DNA of 64,000 nucleotides from Acinetobacter sp. A2 (GCF_012371325.1 NZ_JAAZQX010000004.1:1-64000); one strand, 5' to 3'; positions 37,712-47,206 are shown, counted from the first letter of the stretch. The notes: generated by a model from the letters alone, not told the origin. A program made the numbers and translations.

Positions 37712-38566
37712 TTATGGCTTTGCTCTTATTCCCTCTGCAATGCTTGTGTCATCAATCGTTACAACAAAGTGACCATTTGCAATTTTAGGTGCAATGGAGT
37801 TTTTCCACTGAATGGCTAAACCATTGCGATAACGCAAGTCGATAGCCGAGATTTTAGACCATACAGGTTTTAAATCACTTTGTGCAAGATGCCCCAAACG
37901 TTGCAGCTTACTCATGGTTTGATCTTTATCTACAATAACACGTAGACCTGAATCAAACTGCATAAACCACGTCATACGCTCTGTTAAATATAGTTCTTTT
38001 AAACGATCGTTAACGGGTAAGAATAATTGGTTAATTTCATTATAACGGCGCATCATCATTTGAGACTGATGCACTGGGCCGTGTAATAACGGCAAATGTT
38101 GATTATTTTGTGGTGTGACTTCGCTAAACACCTCACCACTGTCACTTAGTAAACGCCCTGTACCCCAACGTGCAATGGCGTGACGAGGCATCACCCGCAC
38201 CCGAATTGCATTTGGCCAAGCACGGGAAACCACCACCCGATCTACCCAAGACAACTCTAAAGTGGTGTCACGAATTTGCTCTAGGTCAGAGGTAAAGTAG
38301 TTCTTTTTCATGACAGGGTTAACATGGGTCATGACCTGACGATGTTCTGCATCTGAACGCGTACCCACCACATCCAGCTTGGCAATTTGAGCATCGGTCA
38401 TCACCGTGTATAACGCATAAGCGCCAACAGCCAATACCAGCATCGCCACAAACAGCATTACCCAGCCACCAAAATTGATCAGCTTTTCTTTGGCTGTCGG
38501 TGGCTTATCATGAATTGAGGTAATTGCTGCCCGTTTACGGCGCAAAGATGCTGGAAGTTGAGCCAT
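37712..38566 (-). CDS. ftsQ: Cell-division protein FtsQ
   Basis: A 284-residue bitopic membrane protein. A cytoplasmic basic N-terminus is followed by one transmembrane helix (about 35-55, WVMLFVAMLVLAVGAYALYTV). The POTRA domain comes next (AQIAKLDVVGTRSDAEHRQV), then the beta domain with SWVDRVVVSRAWPNAIRVRVMPRHAIARWG. FtsQ links early and late divisome proteins with FtsB and FtsL. It starts two bases after ddl. Confidence 0.94.
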   Translation of the reverse strand: MAQLPASLRRKRAAITSIHDKPPTAKEKLINFGGWVMLFVAMLVLAVGAYALYTVMTDAQIAKLDVVGTRSDAEHRQVMTHVNPVMKKNYFTSDLEQIRDTTLELSWVDRVVVSRAWPNAIRVRVMPRHAIARWGTGRLLSDSGEVFSEVTPQNNQHLPLLHGPVHQSQMMMRRYNEINQLFLPVNDRLKELYLTERMTWFMQFDSGLRVIVDKDQTMSKLQRLGHLAQSDLKPVWSKISAIDLRYRNGLAIQWKNSIAPKIANGHFVVTIDDTSIAEGIRAKP

Positions 38567-38568
38567 AC

Positions 38569-39498
38569 TTAGTGCGCTTCACCTGTAAGGGTTTGTGCCA
38601 AAATCGCCACACAGAGCTCATCAAAACTATAGCCCACTGCATTTGCAGCTTTTGGCACTAAAGAATGACTGGTCATGCCTGGCACAGTATTGACTTCCAA
38701 TAACCAGAAATTGCCCTGCTCATCTTGCATGGCATCAATACGGCCCCAGCCGCTTGCACCCACAGCCTGAAAAGCACGTAAAGCCAATGCCTGTAACTGT
38801 TGTTCTTCTGCGGCACTTAAACCACATGGAATACCATATTGCACATCGTTACGCTGATATTTAGCTTCATAGTCGTAGAACGCCACATCTTTCGGTGGCT
38901 CTAAACGAATAATTGGCAAGGCCTGACCATTCAGTAACACAATGGTAAATTCACGCCCTGTAATCCATTTTTCTGCCATGACCACGGCATCGTGTGCAGT
39001 CGCTTTGGCTACCGCTTCGGCAAAGTCTTCCATTTTTTCAACTTTGCTCATGCCAATGCTTGAACCTTCATGCACAGGCTTAATAATCAGTGGCAAACCT
39101 AGAGCTGCGACCACCTCTTCAATATTAGAATCTTTGCTAACAATACGATAAGGTGCCGTTGGCAAATCCGAACCCTGCCAAATTTGCTTGGTTTTGACTT
39201 TATCCATGCCAATGGCTGAACCTTGCACACCTGTGCCTGTGTATGGAATGTTCAACCACTCCAGTACGCCCTGAATTTGACCATCTTCACCACCACGCCC
39301 ATGTAACACAATAAAGGCACGGTCATAATTGACCAATTCCGTCACACTACGTGACTGAGGATCAAAGGCTTCTGCTTGAACCCCTGAACGTAGCAGTGCT
39401 TCGAGTACCGCTTGCCCGCTGTCTAGAGAAACCTCACGTTCAGCAGATTTTCCACCCAATAACACGGCAACTTTGCCGAACTTTGAAGCATTTGACAC
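38569..39498 (-). CDS. ddl: D-alanine--D-alanine ligase
   Basis: A 309-residue ATP-grasp enzyme making the D-Ala-D-Ala dipeptide for peptidoglycan. VAVLLGGKSAEREVSLDSG at the N-terminus, IKPVHEGSSIGMSKV for ATP binding, and WLLEVNTVPGMTSHSLVPKAA for Mg binding are diagnostic of Ddl (DdlB type). It lies between murC and ftsQ, as in the dcw cluster. Confidence 0.97.
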   Translation of the reverse strand: MSNASKFGKVAVLLGGKSAEREVSLDSGQAVLEALLRSGVQAEAFDPQSRSVTELVNYDRAFIVLHGRGGEDGQIQGVLEWLNIPYTGTGVQGSAIGMDKVKTKQIWQGSDLPTAPYRIVSKDSNIEEVVAALGLPLIIKPVHEGSSIGMSKVEKMEDFAEAVAKATAHDAVVMAEKWITGREFTIVLLNGQALPIIRLEPPKDVAFYDYEAKYQRNDVQYGIPCGLSAAEEQQLQALALRAFQAVGASGWGRIDAMQDEQGNFWLLEVNTVPGMTSHSLVPKAANAVGYSFDELCVAILAQTLTGEAH

Positions 39499-39554
39499 GT
39501 TTATATCCTTAAACTTTAAAACTGGTCGATCAAATTCAAAATCACACGCTGTGA

Positions 39555-41003
39555 TTATTTTAAATACAGATGATTTTGTGCAAGTTCGATTGAAATTGCC
39601 CCAACATTACCTGCACCCTGAGTCAATAACAAGTCATTGGCTTGTAACACTTGTTTCACAATATTCGGTAAATTGCCATCGTGTAGATCGACCAAAATTG
39701 GCTCGACCTGACCACGTAAACGAATGCTGCGCGCCAAAGTACGGCTATCTGCACCCACAATTGGTTTTTCACCCGCAGGATAAACATCCAGCAACAGTAA
39801 TTGATCGACTTGCGACAACACTTCTACAAAGTCATCAAAACAGTCACGGGTACGGCTAAAACGGTGTGGCTGGAATAACATCACCAAACGACGGTCAGGA
39901 TGACTTTGACGTGCCGCTTTAATGGTTGCTTCAACCTCTTTCGGGTGGTGTCCATAGTCATCCACCAATTTCACATTGCCACCATCTACAGCAAATTCAC
40001 CTTGAACTTGGAAGCGACGGCCTACACCGCTAAAGCCTTCTAAGGCGCGGCAAATTGCACCATCAGAAACGCCTTCATCGGTCGCGATCCCAATTGCTGC
40101 CAAGGCATTCAGTACGTTGTGTAAACCAGGCTGATTCACCGTTACACGTAATGGCTCACGGTCTTTACGCAAAACAGTAAAGTGAGTGCGCATACCGTCC
40201 TGATCAACATCTATGGCACGAATGTCGTTGTCTTCGTTAAAACCATAGGTCAATACTGGGCGGCCAATACGCGGCATAATTTCACGAATGTTGGCATCAT
40301 CACCACACACCACCGCCAAGCCGTAGAATGGCAGTTTATGTAAGAATTGAATAAAAGTATCTTTTAAAGTATCAAAACTACCGCCATAGGTGTCCATGTG
40401 GTCAGCATCAATATTGGTCACCACAGCCGCCATAGGTTCTAGGAATAAGAATGAGGCATCTGATTCGTCAGCTTCAGCCACGATATAACGGCTAGCACCA
40501 AGTGCCGCATTCACACCCGTACGGTTCAGCAAACCACCAATCACATAAGTTGGATCCATATTTTCTTCGGCCAACATACAGGTAATTAAACTGGTCGTGG
40601 TGGTTTTACCATGCGTTCCCGCAACAGCGATACCATGACGATAGCGCATCAACTCACCCAGCATTTCGGCACGACGCACCACAGGAATACGGGTATCAAT
40701 TGCGGCTTTAATTTCAGGGTTTTCTGGGTCAATTGCAGTAGAAACCACCAAAACATTGGCACCTTTAATATTTTCTGCCGCATGCCCAATATAGACCTTG
40801 ATACCATTTTCTTCTAATTGTGCTGTGGTTTTGGATGCCTTGATGTCTGAACCCGACACTTTATAGCCTTGGTTCTTCAAGACTTCGGCAATACCACACA
40901 TCCCCGCGCCACCAATACCCACAAAATGAATGTGTTTGATACGGCGCATTTCAGGCACTTTAATTAATTTTTTCGCTTGGTCAGCGGGTGTAGATGGAGA
41001 CAT
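39555..41003 (-). CDS. murC: UDP-N-acetylmuramate--L-alanine ligase
   Basis: A 482-residue Mur ligase adding the first amino acid of the stem peptide. It has [17 protein letters not shown] for UDP binding, the ATP P-loop [12 protein letters not shown] and the family signature [11 protein letters not shown]. It begins three bases after murG and is followed by ddl. Confidence 0.98.
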   Translation of the reverse strand: MSPSTPADQAKKLIKVPEMRRIKHIHFVGIGGAGMCGIAEVLKNQGYKVSGSDIKASKTTAQLEENGIKVYIGHAAENIKGANVLVVSTAIDPENPEIKAAIDTRIPVVRRAEMLGELMRYRHGIAVAGTHGKTTTTSLITCMLAEENMDPTYVIGGLLNRTGVNAALGASRYIVAEADESDASFLFLEPMAAVVTNIDADHMDTYGGSFDTLKDTFIQFLHKLPFYGLAVVCGDDANIREIMPRIGRPVLTYGFNEDNDIRAIDVDQDGMRTHFTVLRKDREPLRVTVNQPGLHNVLNALAAIGIATDEGVSDGAICRALEGFSGVGRRFQVQGEFAVDGGNVKLVDDYGHHPKEVEATIKAARQSHPDRRLVMLFQPHRFSRTRDCFDDFVEVLSQVDQLLLLDVYPAGEKPIVGADSRTLARSIRLRGQVEPILVDLHDGNLPNIVKQVLQANDLLLTQGAGNVGAISIELAQNHLYLK

Positions 41004-41006
41004 ATT

Positions 41007-42110
41007 TTACTCGAACAATGCTTGAATTAAATGAACCACCTGTTGGGTTGCATCAGGTTGTGCCTGCTGACGGGCTTTGACCGCCATTTCAGATAACAAT
41101 TGACGATTCATCAACGGGGTTAATAAGGCAGTTAAACTTTCAGGCGTCATACTGGCCTGCGGACAAATTTTGGCAGCACCAAGATCGGCTAAAAACTTGG
41201 CGTTTGCAGTTTGGTGGTCATCCACTGCGCTTGGCAAAGGTACAAATACAGCCGCAACACCCGCAGTCGCAACCTCAGTCACGGTCAACGCACCAGCACG
41301 ACAAATAATTAAATCGGCATCACTGTAGGCTTGTGCCATATCTTCAATAAAGGGCTGTACATTGACCTGCAAGCTGTCTGGCTTATGCGCATAACGCGCC
41401 TGCGTCGCTTCGGCATGGTTTTGACCACACTGATGATACACATCTAAAGGTAGATTCAGCTGTTTTAAAGCTTCAGGCACACACTCATTTAAGGCTTGTG
41501 CACCGAGTGAACCGCCCACAATTAAAATACGAATAGGCAAGCCTGCTTTTTCACGTTCCTGATAACGCCACGCAGGGCTTAGCGTTGCCGTAATTTCTGC
41601 ACGCACAGGGTTACCTGTGGTGACAATTTTTTCACTGTTTGGGAACGTATTTGGGAAAGCCTGACATACGGTTTTTGCCACACGTGCTAACTGAGTATTG
41701 GTAAAACCTGCGACCGCATTTTGCTCGTGAATAATCACAGGAATGCCTAAGGCACGAGCAGCTAAGCCACCTGGCCCTGCCACGTAGCCACCAAAGCCTG
41801 CAACAGCATCAACCTTTAATTGTTTCATGTAACGCATGGCGCTCAATGTTGCGCCTAAAATTTTAAATGGTGCGACCAGTTTACGGATCAGACCGTTACC
41901 GCGTACACCCTGAATATTAATTTGGTAAATTGGAATATTGTGGTTTTGAAGCAGGCGATTTTCCATGCCCGTTGGCGTTGCCAACCATGACACTTGAATC
42001 CCTTGTTGCTGTAATTGTTTTGCGACGGCCAGCGCTGGAAAAACATGTCCACCTGTACCTGCGGCCATCATCATGACATGTTTAGGCTGTTGTTGCTGTG
42101 CGTCAGTCAC
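41007..42110 (-). CDS. murG: UDP-GlcNAc--lipid I N-acetylglucosaminyltransferase
   Basis: A 367-residue GT28 enzyme at the inner face of the membrane that makes lipid II. The glycine-rich loop MMAAGTGGHVFPALAVAKQL, the second loop VIIHEQNAVAGFTN and the UDP-GlcNAc site ADLIICRAGALTVTEVATAG are present. It is the first visible gene of the murG-murC-ddl-ftsQ-ftsA-ftsZ run; no ftsW lies upstream, only an empty 380-bp region. Confidence 0.97.
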   Translation of the reverse strand: MTDAQQQQPKHVMMMAAGTGGHVFPALAVAKQLQQQGIQVSWLATPTGMENRLLQNHNIPIYQINIQGVRGNGLIRKLVAPFKILGATLSAMRYMKQLKVDAVAGFGGYVAGPGGLAARALGIPVIIHEQNAVAGFTNTQLARVAKTVCQAFPNTFPNSEKIVTTGNPVRAEITATLSPAWRYQEREKAGLPIRILIVGGSLGAQALNECVPEALKQLNLPLDVYHQCGQNHAEATQARYAHKPDSLQVNVQPFIEDMAQAYSDADLIICRAGALTVTEVATAGVAAVFVPLPSAVDDHQTANAKFLADLGAAKICPQASMTPESLTALLTPLMNRQLLSEMAVKARQQAQPDATQQVVHLIQALFE

Positions 42111-42363
42111 GGTTTAATTCTTCAACTCAAAATAAGGCAAATAAAAATCTTGTATAAGGCATCAATTGTAATCACAAACGCATAGGCTTGAAAGGATATT
42201 TACTTTTTTTCACCAAGTGCTTGATTGTTTTTTTCTACAGTTTTTCAAGTTTAAACTAGTTTTATTATTAATCTACGGAAAATGTTAAATTTTATTCAGT
42301 TTCAGACAATTTATTTGACCTATTTTACAAAGCATAAGTGTGCATTTTTGTATCTTTCATTCT
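42111..42363. other. Empty AT-rich region upstream of murG
   Basis: About 250 bases between murG and the gshB terminator, with no recognised gene. It should hold the promoter of the murG-ftsZ run. Confidence 0.45.
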
Positions 42364-42393
42364 AAAAACAAAGCACCCTAAAATTAGAGCGCT
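42364..42393 (-). terminator. Likely terminator of gshB
   Basis: Minus-strand stem AGCGCTCTA / TAGGGTGCT with two G-U pairs and a four-base loop, followed by TTGTTTTT. It lies 100 bp after the gshB stop. Confidence 0.6.
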
Positions 42394-42492
42394 ATTGTCT
42401 GAACTTTCTTAGCCTGATTTGACTCACACTTTTTTATAGCCTCATTCGGTACTTAAACCTGCGATGTAATCAGTCAAAGCATAGACTCTCGT

Positions 42493-43437
42493 TTAACTGT
42501 TACACCCTGCTTCGAGTACGTCAAATAAATCATCGGCTATAGATGTGCCAAACTGTGCGTCAATTTCACGAATACAAGTTGGACTGGTCACGTTAATTTC
42601 AGTGACATAGTTGCCAATCACATCTAGTCCGACAAAAACTAGACCTTTTTCGCGTAAGTATGGCCCGACTTTGGCTGCAATGGCCTTGTCATTTTCAGTC
42701 AATGGACGTGCTTCACCTAAACCGCCTGCAGCTAAATTGCCACGCACTTCGCCATTTTGTGGGATACGCGCCAAGCAATAAGGCACAGGTTCGCCATTGA
42801 TTATGAGGATGCGTTTATCACCATCCACAATTTCAGGAATGTAACGCTGCGCCATGATCGGCTGTGTGCCATTGTTGGTTAAAATTTCAATGGTCGAGCC
42901 AATATTGACCCCATCTTGGTATAAACGAAAAATTCCCATACCGCCCATACCATCTAGCGGTTTGACAATCACATCACCATGTAGCTGAATAAATTCACGA
43001 ATTAGGCTTTGTTGTGAAGTGACCAAGGTCGGAACTTGTAGCTCAGGGAATTGGGTCGCAAACAGTTTTTCGTTACAGTCACGCAGGCTTTGTGGCTTGT
43101 TGATGATCCATGCGCCTTCTCGCTCGGCTTGCTCTAAAATATACGTGGTGTAGACAAAATTCATGTCAAAAGGCGGGTCTTTACGCATAAGAATCACATC
43201 ATAATCTGCCAAGGATTCTTTGCGTTTTTCGCCCAATTCGTAATAATGGTTATAGTCTTCAAAGACTTTGAGCGGTGCAATGAGGCCAAATGCCTTGCCC
43301 TGATCAATATATAAGTCTTGCTGTAATGCATAGCCCAAGGTATGCCCACGACGTGAAGCAGCCCATAGCATTGCCATAGTGGAATCTTTTTTCAGATTAA
43401 CTGTTTCAATGGGGTCCATCACCACAAGTACGCGCAT
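42493..43437 (-). CDS. gshB: Glutathione synthetase
   Basis: An ATP-grasp ligase of about 314 residues joining gamma-Glu-Cys and Gly. MRVLVVMDPIETVNLKKDSTMAMLWAASRRGH is the typical N-terminus. VIVKPLDGMGGMGIFRL binds ATP, and VGLDVIGNYVTEINVTSPTCIREID completes the active site. I chose ATG 43437 to match the family; an open frame continues 11 codons upstream. gshA lies at the right end of this same window, not adjacent. Confidence 0.96.
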   Translation of the reverse strand: MRVLVVMDPIETVNLKKDSTMAMLWAASRRGHTLGYALQQDLYIDQGKAFGLIAPLKVFEDYNHYYELGEKRKESLADYDVILMRKDPPFDMNFVYTTYILEQAEREGAWIINKPQSLRDCNEKLFATQFPELQVPTLVTSQQSLIREFIQLHGDVIVKPLDGMGGMGIFRLYQDGVNIGSTIEILTNNGTQPIMAQRYIPEIVDGDKRILIINGEPVPYCLARIPQNGEVRGNLAAGGLGEARPLTENDKAIAAKVGPYLREKGLVFVGLDVIGNYVTEINVTSPTCIREIDAQFGTSIADDLFDVLEAGCNS

Positions 43438-43552
43438 ATTTCGGTGCTCTTTTGAAGAATTGAATAGCAAAAGTATAGCGGAGTTTGGCCTTGGTTTTGC
43501 TGCAATTTTCGTAACGCTTTATCTAGCCTCATCACACACTTAGGAGTTTGCG

Positions 43553-43747
43553 ATGCAACAAGCGATTATTGGTTTTCATTTAGATGAAGAAAATGATTGG
43601 GTCGCAGATTTAGCCTGCGGTCATGGACAGCATGTACGGCATAATCCACCTTGGCAAAACCGCCCATGGGTCATTACGAAGCAAGGTCGTCAAGAAAAGC
43701 TTGGGGTGATGCTGGAGTGTAAGAAGTGTGAGGAGCAGGCTAAGTAA
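43553..43747 (+). CDS. DUF3565 small protein
   Basis: A 64-residue protein. IIGFHLDEENDWVADLACGHGQHVRHNPPW and the C-terminal CKKCEE pair are characteristic of DUF3565. Cys and His residues suggest a zinc-binding fold. The function is unknown. It is divergent from gshB, about 115 bp away, with AGGAG before the ATG. Confidence 0.85.
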   Translation: MQQAIIGFHLDEENDWVADLACGHGQHVRHNPPWQNRPWVITKQGRQEKLGVMLECKKCEEQAK

Positions 43748-43964
43748 GAACGTTTGCATACTCAGCAGTTTGTGATCCCAAATTTAAATGTCTGTTTTTT
43801 GAGTCGACTGATATCACTTTACTTAGCAACAACCCTGCGAGATGCGATTATGGCGCAACTCAAGACCTTTTGATGTGTTAGTCGCTGATTTTTCAACAAA
43901 AATTTTTGGTTTTAACTTCTATTATTTGGAGAGAATTCCCCGAACACAATCATAAGAACGAGGG

Positions 43965-44624
43965 TTACTTATAACTTGCCACCTGTTCAATAGCCAATTC
44001 ATAAGAGCTTTCAAATTGATATTTCATTGTTTTATCTTGAGTAGAATGAATAAACTCTTCCATTTTTTGCTTATATTCTTCATGCCCTGCCTTATACATT
44101 GCGAGTAAATACCCCCACTCACCATATAAATATTCAGGGTCATTTTTAGCAATGTCATCCGATGTCTGTTGCAATAATAATGCTAATTCCGCATAACATT
44201 TTTCATATTCGTTTTTGGGTCTTTTTGCGTAATAGCTTAACTCACATTGAGTGAGCAAACGTGCTTCACTAAACGCATCTTTTAACATTTTACTATTTAA
44301 ATCATAAGCCTCTTTATACATAGCTGTGGCTAAGTAAATCTGCATTTGCAACTTTTCTCTCTCATGATCATTCTTAATCTTGCTTATTTCGGGCAAACTA
44401 TCTTTCATTACTTGATTTGTATGCTCTCTTTCTCTGAAATTCAAATTATGAATCGTATCTTTATATTTTTTTATAATAGTCTGATCTTCTATGGAAAGAT
44501 TTAATGTAGCGTCACTGTCTTTAATGGGCTTAGCTTCAGTATGACGAGTATTATGTTCATTAGATGAGCAGGCAGTATTTCCGAATATTAAAAAGACTGC
44601 TAAAAAAATAAGGAAAAACTTCAT
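43965..44624 (-). CDS. Hypothetical lipoprotein
   Basis: A 219-residue protein with a lipoprotein signal (MKFFLIFLAVFLIFGNTAC), lipidation expected on Cys19. The mature part is hydrophilic and helical, with long charged stretches (QTIIKKYKDTIHNLNFREREHTNQVM). I do not recognise the family. The gene is more AT-rich than its neighbours gshB and pyrE and stands alone between them, a sign of recent acquisition. Confidence 0.8.
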   Translation of the reverse strand: MKFFLIFLAVFLIFGNTACSSNEHNTRHTEAKPIKDSDATLNLSIEDQTIIKKYKDTIHNLNFREREHTNQVMKDSLPEISKIKNDHEREKLQMQIYLATAMYKEAYDLNSKMLKDAFSEARLLTQCELSYYAKRPKNEYEKCYAELALLLQQTSDDIAKNDPEYLYGEWGYLLAMYKAGHEEYKQKMEEFIHSTQDKTMKYQFESSYELAIEQVASYK

Positions 44625-44663
44625 CTAACTTCCCTTGTTGCGAAGTTTTAAGTAAATAAAAGC

Positions 44664-44690
44664 GAAAAAGGAAGCTCTCGCTTCCTTCCT
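44664..44690 (-). terminator. Terminator of pyrE
   Basis: Stem AAGGAAGC / GCTTCCTT with a four-base loop and a T-rich tail on the minus strand, just after the pyrE stop. Confidence 0.78.
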
Positions 44691-44698
44691 CAATAAAC

Positions 44699-45349
44699 TT
44701 AAACCCCATACTTCACACGGTACGCTTCCATTTTTGCCAAGGCCTCTTTTTCACCTTTGGCATCTAAATAGTTCATTAAATCTTTCATGGTAATTAGAGC
44801 ATGCACAGGAATTTCCAGCTCTTTTTGCACTTCCTGAATGGCAGACAAATCGCCCTGACCTTTTTCCTGACGGTCTAAAGCCACCAATACACCTGCAATT
44901 TGTGCGCCTGCATTTTTCAAAATAGTGACCACTTCGCGAATAGCTGTACCCGCAGTGATCACATCATCAATAATCCAAACCTTTTTGCCCTCAACCGCAG
45001 CACCGACAAGCACACCACCTTCGCCATGATCTTTAGCTTCTTTACGATTAAAGCCCCACGGCACACTCACGCCATGATTCTGAGATAAAGCCACAGCAGT
45101 AGCCGCAACAAATGGAATCCCCTTATAGGCAGGCCCGAAAATCACATCTACATTTTTGCATTGCATAAGTTGGTCTGCATAGCCTGAAGCCAATAGCGAT
45201 AAAGCTTCACCATCATTTAATAGACCTGCGTTAAAAAAATAAGGACTCACACGACCCGATTTTAAAGTAAACTCACCAAATTTAAGCACACCACGTGATA
45301 AGGCGAGTTCGATAAAAGCTTGCGGGTTAAATTGAGCTGGCGATGTCAT
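44699..45349 (-). CDS. pyrE: Orotate phosphoribosyltransferase
   Basis: A 216-residue enzyme converting orotate and PRPP to OMP in pyrimidine synthesis. [20 protein letters not shown] is the typical N-terminal block, and [19 protein letters not shown] is the PRPP-binding motif. ATG 45349 follows GGAGCACCTC; an open frame extends 24 more codons upstream but overlaps the start region of the divergent gene. Its divergent neighbour is the Crc-like gene, as in Pseudomonas. Confidence 0.96.
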   Translation of the reverse strand: MTSPAQFNPQAFIELALSRGVLKFGEFTLKSGRVSPYFFNAGLLNDGEALSLLASGYADQLMQCKNVDVIFGPAYKGIPFVAATAVALSQNHGVSVPWGFNRKEAKDHGEGGVLVGAAVEGKKVWIIDDVITAGTAIREVVTILKNAGAQIAGVLVALDRQEKGQGDLSAIQEVQKELEIPVHALITMKDLMNYLDAKGEKEALAKMEAYRVKYGV

Positions 45350-45388
45350 GAGGTGCTCCGAATTAATACATTGAGGTAAGACCTGAGC

Positions 45389-46207
45389 ATGATACCAAAG
45401 AGTAGCTATCCGAGTGATCAAAAAATTCTTCGAGTGGTTTCAATTAACGTCAATGGGTTGCGTTCATCGGTAAGCAAGGGCTTACTCGAATGGTTAGAAC
45501 AGTCTGAAGCAGATGTGATTTGCATGCAGGAAAGTCGCATCACCCATGCCCAATGGACCGATAAATTTAAACCTGAAGGCTGGTACACCCATCTTTTCCC
45601 TGCAGAGCGTGCTGGCTACGCAGGCACAGCCATTTATAGCCGCTTACCATTTGTATCTGTGCAAAATGGTTTGGGTTTTGAATTGGCAGACTCACAAGGC
45701 CGCTTTATCAGTGCCGAGTTCGATGTCGGGCTAGATCATCCAATTTACATCTGTTCACTGTATTTGCCTTCTGGCTCTTCGGGTGAAGAAGCACAAATGC
45801 GGAAAGATCACTTTTTAGAAGAGTATCAAAAGATTCTAAAACAGTGGCGTGAAGAAAATAAATCCATCATTGTCTGTGGCGACTACAACATCGTGCATAA
45901 ACGCATTGATATTAAAAACTGGTCAGGCAACCAAAAATCTTCAGGCTGTTTGCCGCATGAACGTGCATGGTTAGATTATATTTATAATGATTTAGGCTAT
46001 GTCGATACTTTCCGTGAAGTACGTCAGGAAGCAGAGCTGTATTCTTGGTGGTCCAATCGCGGGCAAGCACGTGCCAAGAACGTAGGTTGGCGGATTGATT
46101 ATCATGCCTGCTCTCCTGACTGGAAAACACGTACAGTCAATGCGTGGGTATATAAAGAAGAATGGTTTAGCGACCACGCCCCAGTGATTATTGATTATAA
46201 AATTTAA
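45389..46207 (+). CDS. crc: Crc-like / exonuclease III-family protein
   Basis: A 272-residue endonuclease/exonuclease/phosphatase-fold protein. Placement beside pyrE and the block [32 protein letters not shown] identify it as the Acinetobacter Crc orthologue. In Pseudomonas, Crc works with Hfq in catabolite repression and has lost nuclease residues. Here the ExoIII residues look intact: [30 protein letters not shown] and SDHAPV. It may therefore be a nuclease, a regulator or both. About 39 bp separate it from pyrE. Confidence 0.85.
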   Translation: MIPKSSYPSDQKILRVVSINVNGLRSSVSKGLLEWLEQSEADVICMQESRITHAQWTDKFKPEGWYTHLFPAERAGYAGTAIYSRLPFVSVQNGLGFELADSQGRFISAEFDVGLDHPIYICSLYLPSGSSGEEAQMRKDHFLEEYQKILKQWREENKSIIVCGDYNIVHKRIDIKNWSGNQKSSGCLPHERAWLDYIYNDLGYVDTFREVRQEAELYSWWSNRGQARAKNVGWRIDYHACSPDWKTRTVNAWVYKEEWFSDHAPVIIDYKI

Positions 46208-46235
46208 TCTTCACACAAATTTTACCGCCCAAATG

Positions 46236-46253
46236 AGTGAACAAATGTTCACT
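46236..46253. promoter_or_regulatory. 18-bp dyad, possible operator
   Basis: AGTGAACAAATGTTCACT has 8-bp symmetric arms around AA. It lies 29 bp after the crc stop and about 90 bp before the RNA candidate. Dyads of this form are often TetR-family operators. No T run follows, so it is not a terminator. Confidence 0.45.
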
Positions 46254-46329
46254 TAATCGAGGTTCAATTCGCACATAATCTGTCGACTTTGTACATTTAA
46301 CTTCAGGGCCATTCAGCGCATTATTGCAT

Positions 46330-46484
46330 CACGGCAAAGGGACAGTCAGGACGACACAAAAGGATTGGAAGCCGATGGATGGAAAAAGTAAACTTGATTC
46401 AAGTTGCTTTTCAAGGATGTAACAATGGACGTTAAAATGAGACCCGCATAATCAGGATGATTAAATGCGGGTTTTCTCTTTTTA
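46330..46484 (+). ncRNA. Candidate GGA-rich regulatory RNA (CsrA/RsmA-titrating type)
   Basis: Within 46340-46457 GGA occurs nine times (46340, 46349, 46362, 46367, 46377, 46381, 46415, 46427, 46455), several in the CsrA/RsmA-preferred contexts AGGA or TGGA. The stretch ends in a strong intrinsic terminator whose three-base loop is itself GGA. No coding frame fits. It sits in the 550-bp gap between crc and an arsC-like gene. This is the architecture of RsmX/Y/Z and CsrB sRNAs that sequester CsrA/RsmA. The 5' end and promoter are not defined. Confidence 0.6.
46441..46484 (+). terminator. Terminator of the GGA-rich RNA
   Basis: Stem ACCCGCAT-AATCA / TGATT-ATGCGGGT, with a bulged A and the loop GGA, followed by TTTTCTCTTTTT. 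Confidence 0.85.
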
Positions 46485-46761
46485 TCATCTTATCTTGTGT
46501 TTGTTCTTTTCTGCGCTGTTACTATTACTCTTCACTTCATTCTTGTATTTATTTTGACTTGAATCTATTTTTTATCAAGTTTTTCATGTTGTTCTGTTTA
46601 TACGTCACATTTTAGAACCGCCAAGTGTCAATCTCGTGACATCGCTATGACGTATTGATGACAAATACACTTGTCGATATTCATGTTCATGGTGATTTCT
46701 AGCGCTTAACGCTGTTTTGGGCTAGGCTATAGCCAGCTTGATGATATTGATGTGAAAAATT
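46485..46761. other. Intergenic region upstream of the ArsC-like gene
   Basis: About 280 bases without a recognised gene. Small inverted repeats (for example AGCGCTTAACGCT near 46701) lie close to the downstream start and may belong to its promoter. Confidence 0.4.
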
Positions 46762-47109
46762 ATGTTCAAAATTTATGGTATTAAAAACTGTAACTCTATG
46801 AAAAAAGCCTTCGATTTACTCAATGAATTAGGGCTAAGTTATGAGTTTCATGATTATAAAAAACAAGGGATTGATGCCGAAACCGTCAAAACTTGGTTAG
46901 ATGCACTTGGGCAAGATATCATCTTAAATAAAAAAGGCACCACATGGCGCAAACTCAGTGAAGCAGAACAGCAAACAGCACTGGCCAGTGAAGCCAGTTT
47001 AATAGAGGCACTATGTACTCACACCAGTTTAATTAAACGCCCTGTCTTAAAAACCGAATCGGGTTTTATTGCAGGTTTTGATGAAGCTGCTTATCGTGCT
47101 TTAATCTAA
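46762..47109 (+). CDS. ArsC/Spx-family reductase-like protein (YffB type)
   Basis: A 115-residue thioredoxin-fold protein. FKIYGIKNCNSMKKAFDLL has a single Cys in the active-site position, and KKGTTWRKL and IKRPVL are the conserved ArsC-family segments. YffB members use glutathione rather than reducing arsenate in an ars operon, and no ars genes are nearby. The precise reaction is unknown. It has its own terminator. Confidence 0.88.
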   Translation: MFKIYGIKNCNSMKKAFDLLNELGLSYEFHDYKKQGIDAETVKTWLDALGQDIILNKKGTTWRKLSEAEQQTALASEASLIEALCTHTSLIKRPVLKTESGFIAGFDEAAYRALI

Positions 47110-47126
47110 GCTCAAAAAATTCCATT

Positions 47127-47159
47127 AAAAAAACCTGCTTAAATTAAGCAGGTTTTTTT
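47127..47159 (+). terminator. Terminator of the ArsC-like gene
   Basis: Stem AACCTGCTTA / TAAGCAGGTT, three-base loop and T run, 20 bp after the stop. Confidence 0.9.
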
Positions 47160-47206
47160 GATTCTTAGTTGCTAAGACTGCCTTAGCGACAGCCTTAAAC
47201 GACAAC

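Noticed and set aside
46290..46306. GacA-type upstream box (TGTAAG-N6-CTTACA) for the GGA-rich RNA
   Set aside because: The best match, TGTACATTTAACTTCAG, has too many mismatches and the wrong spacing.
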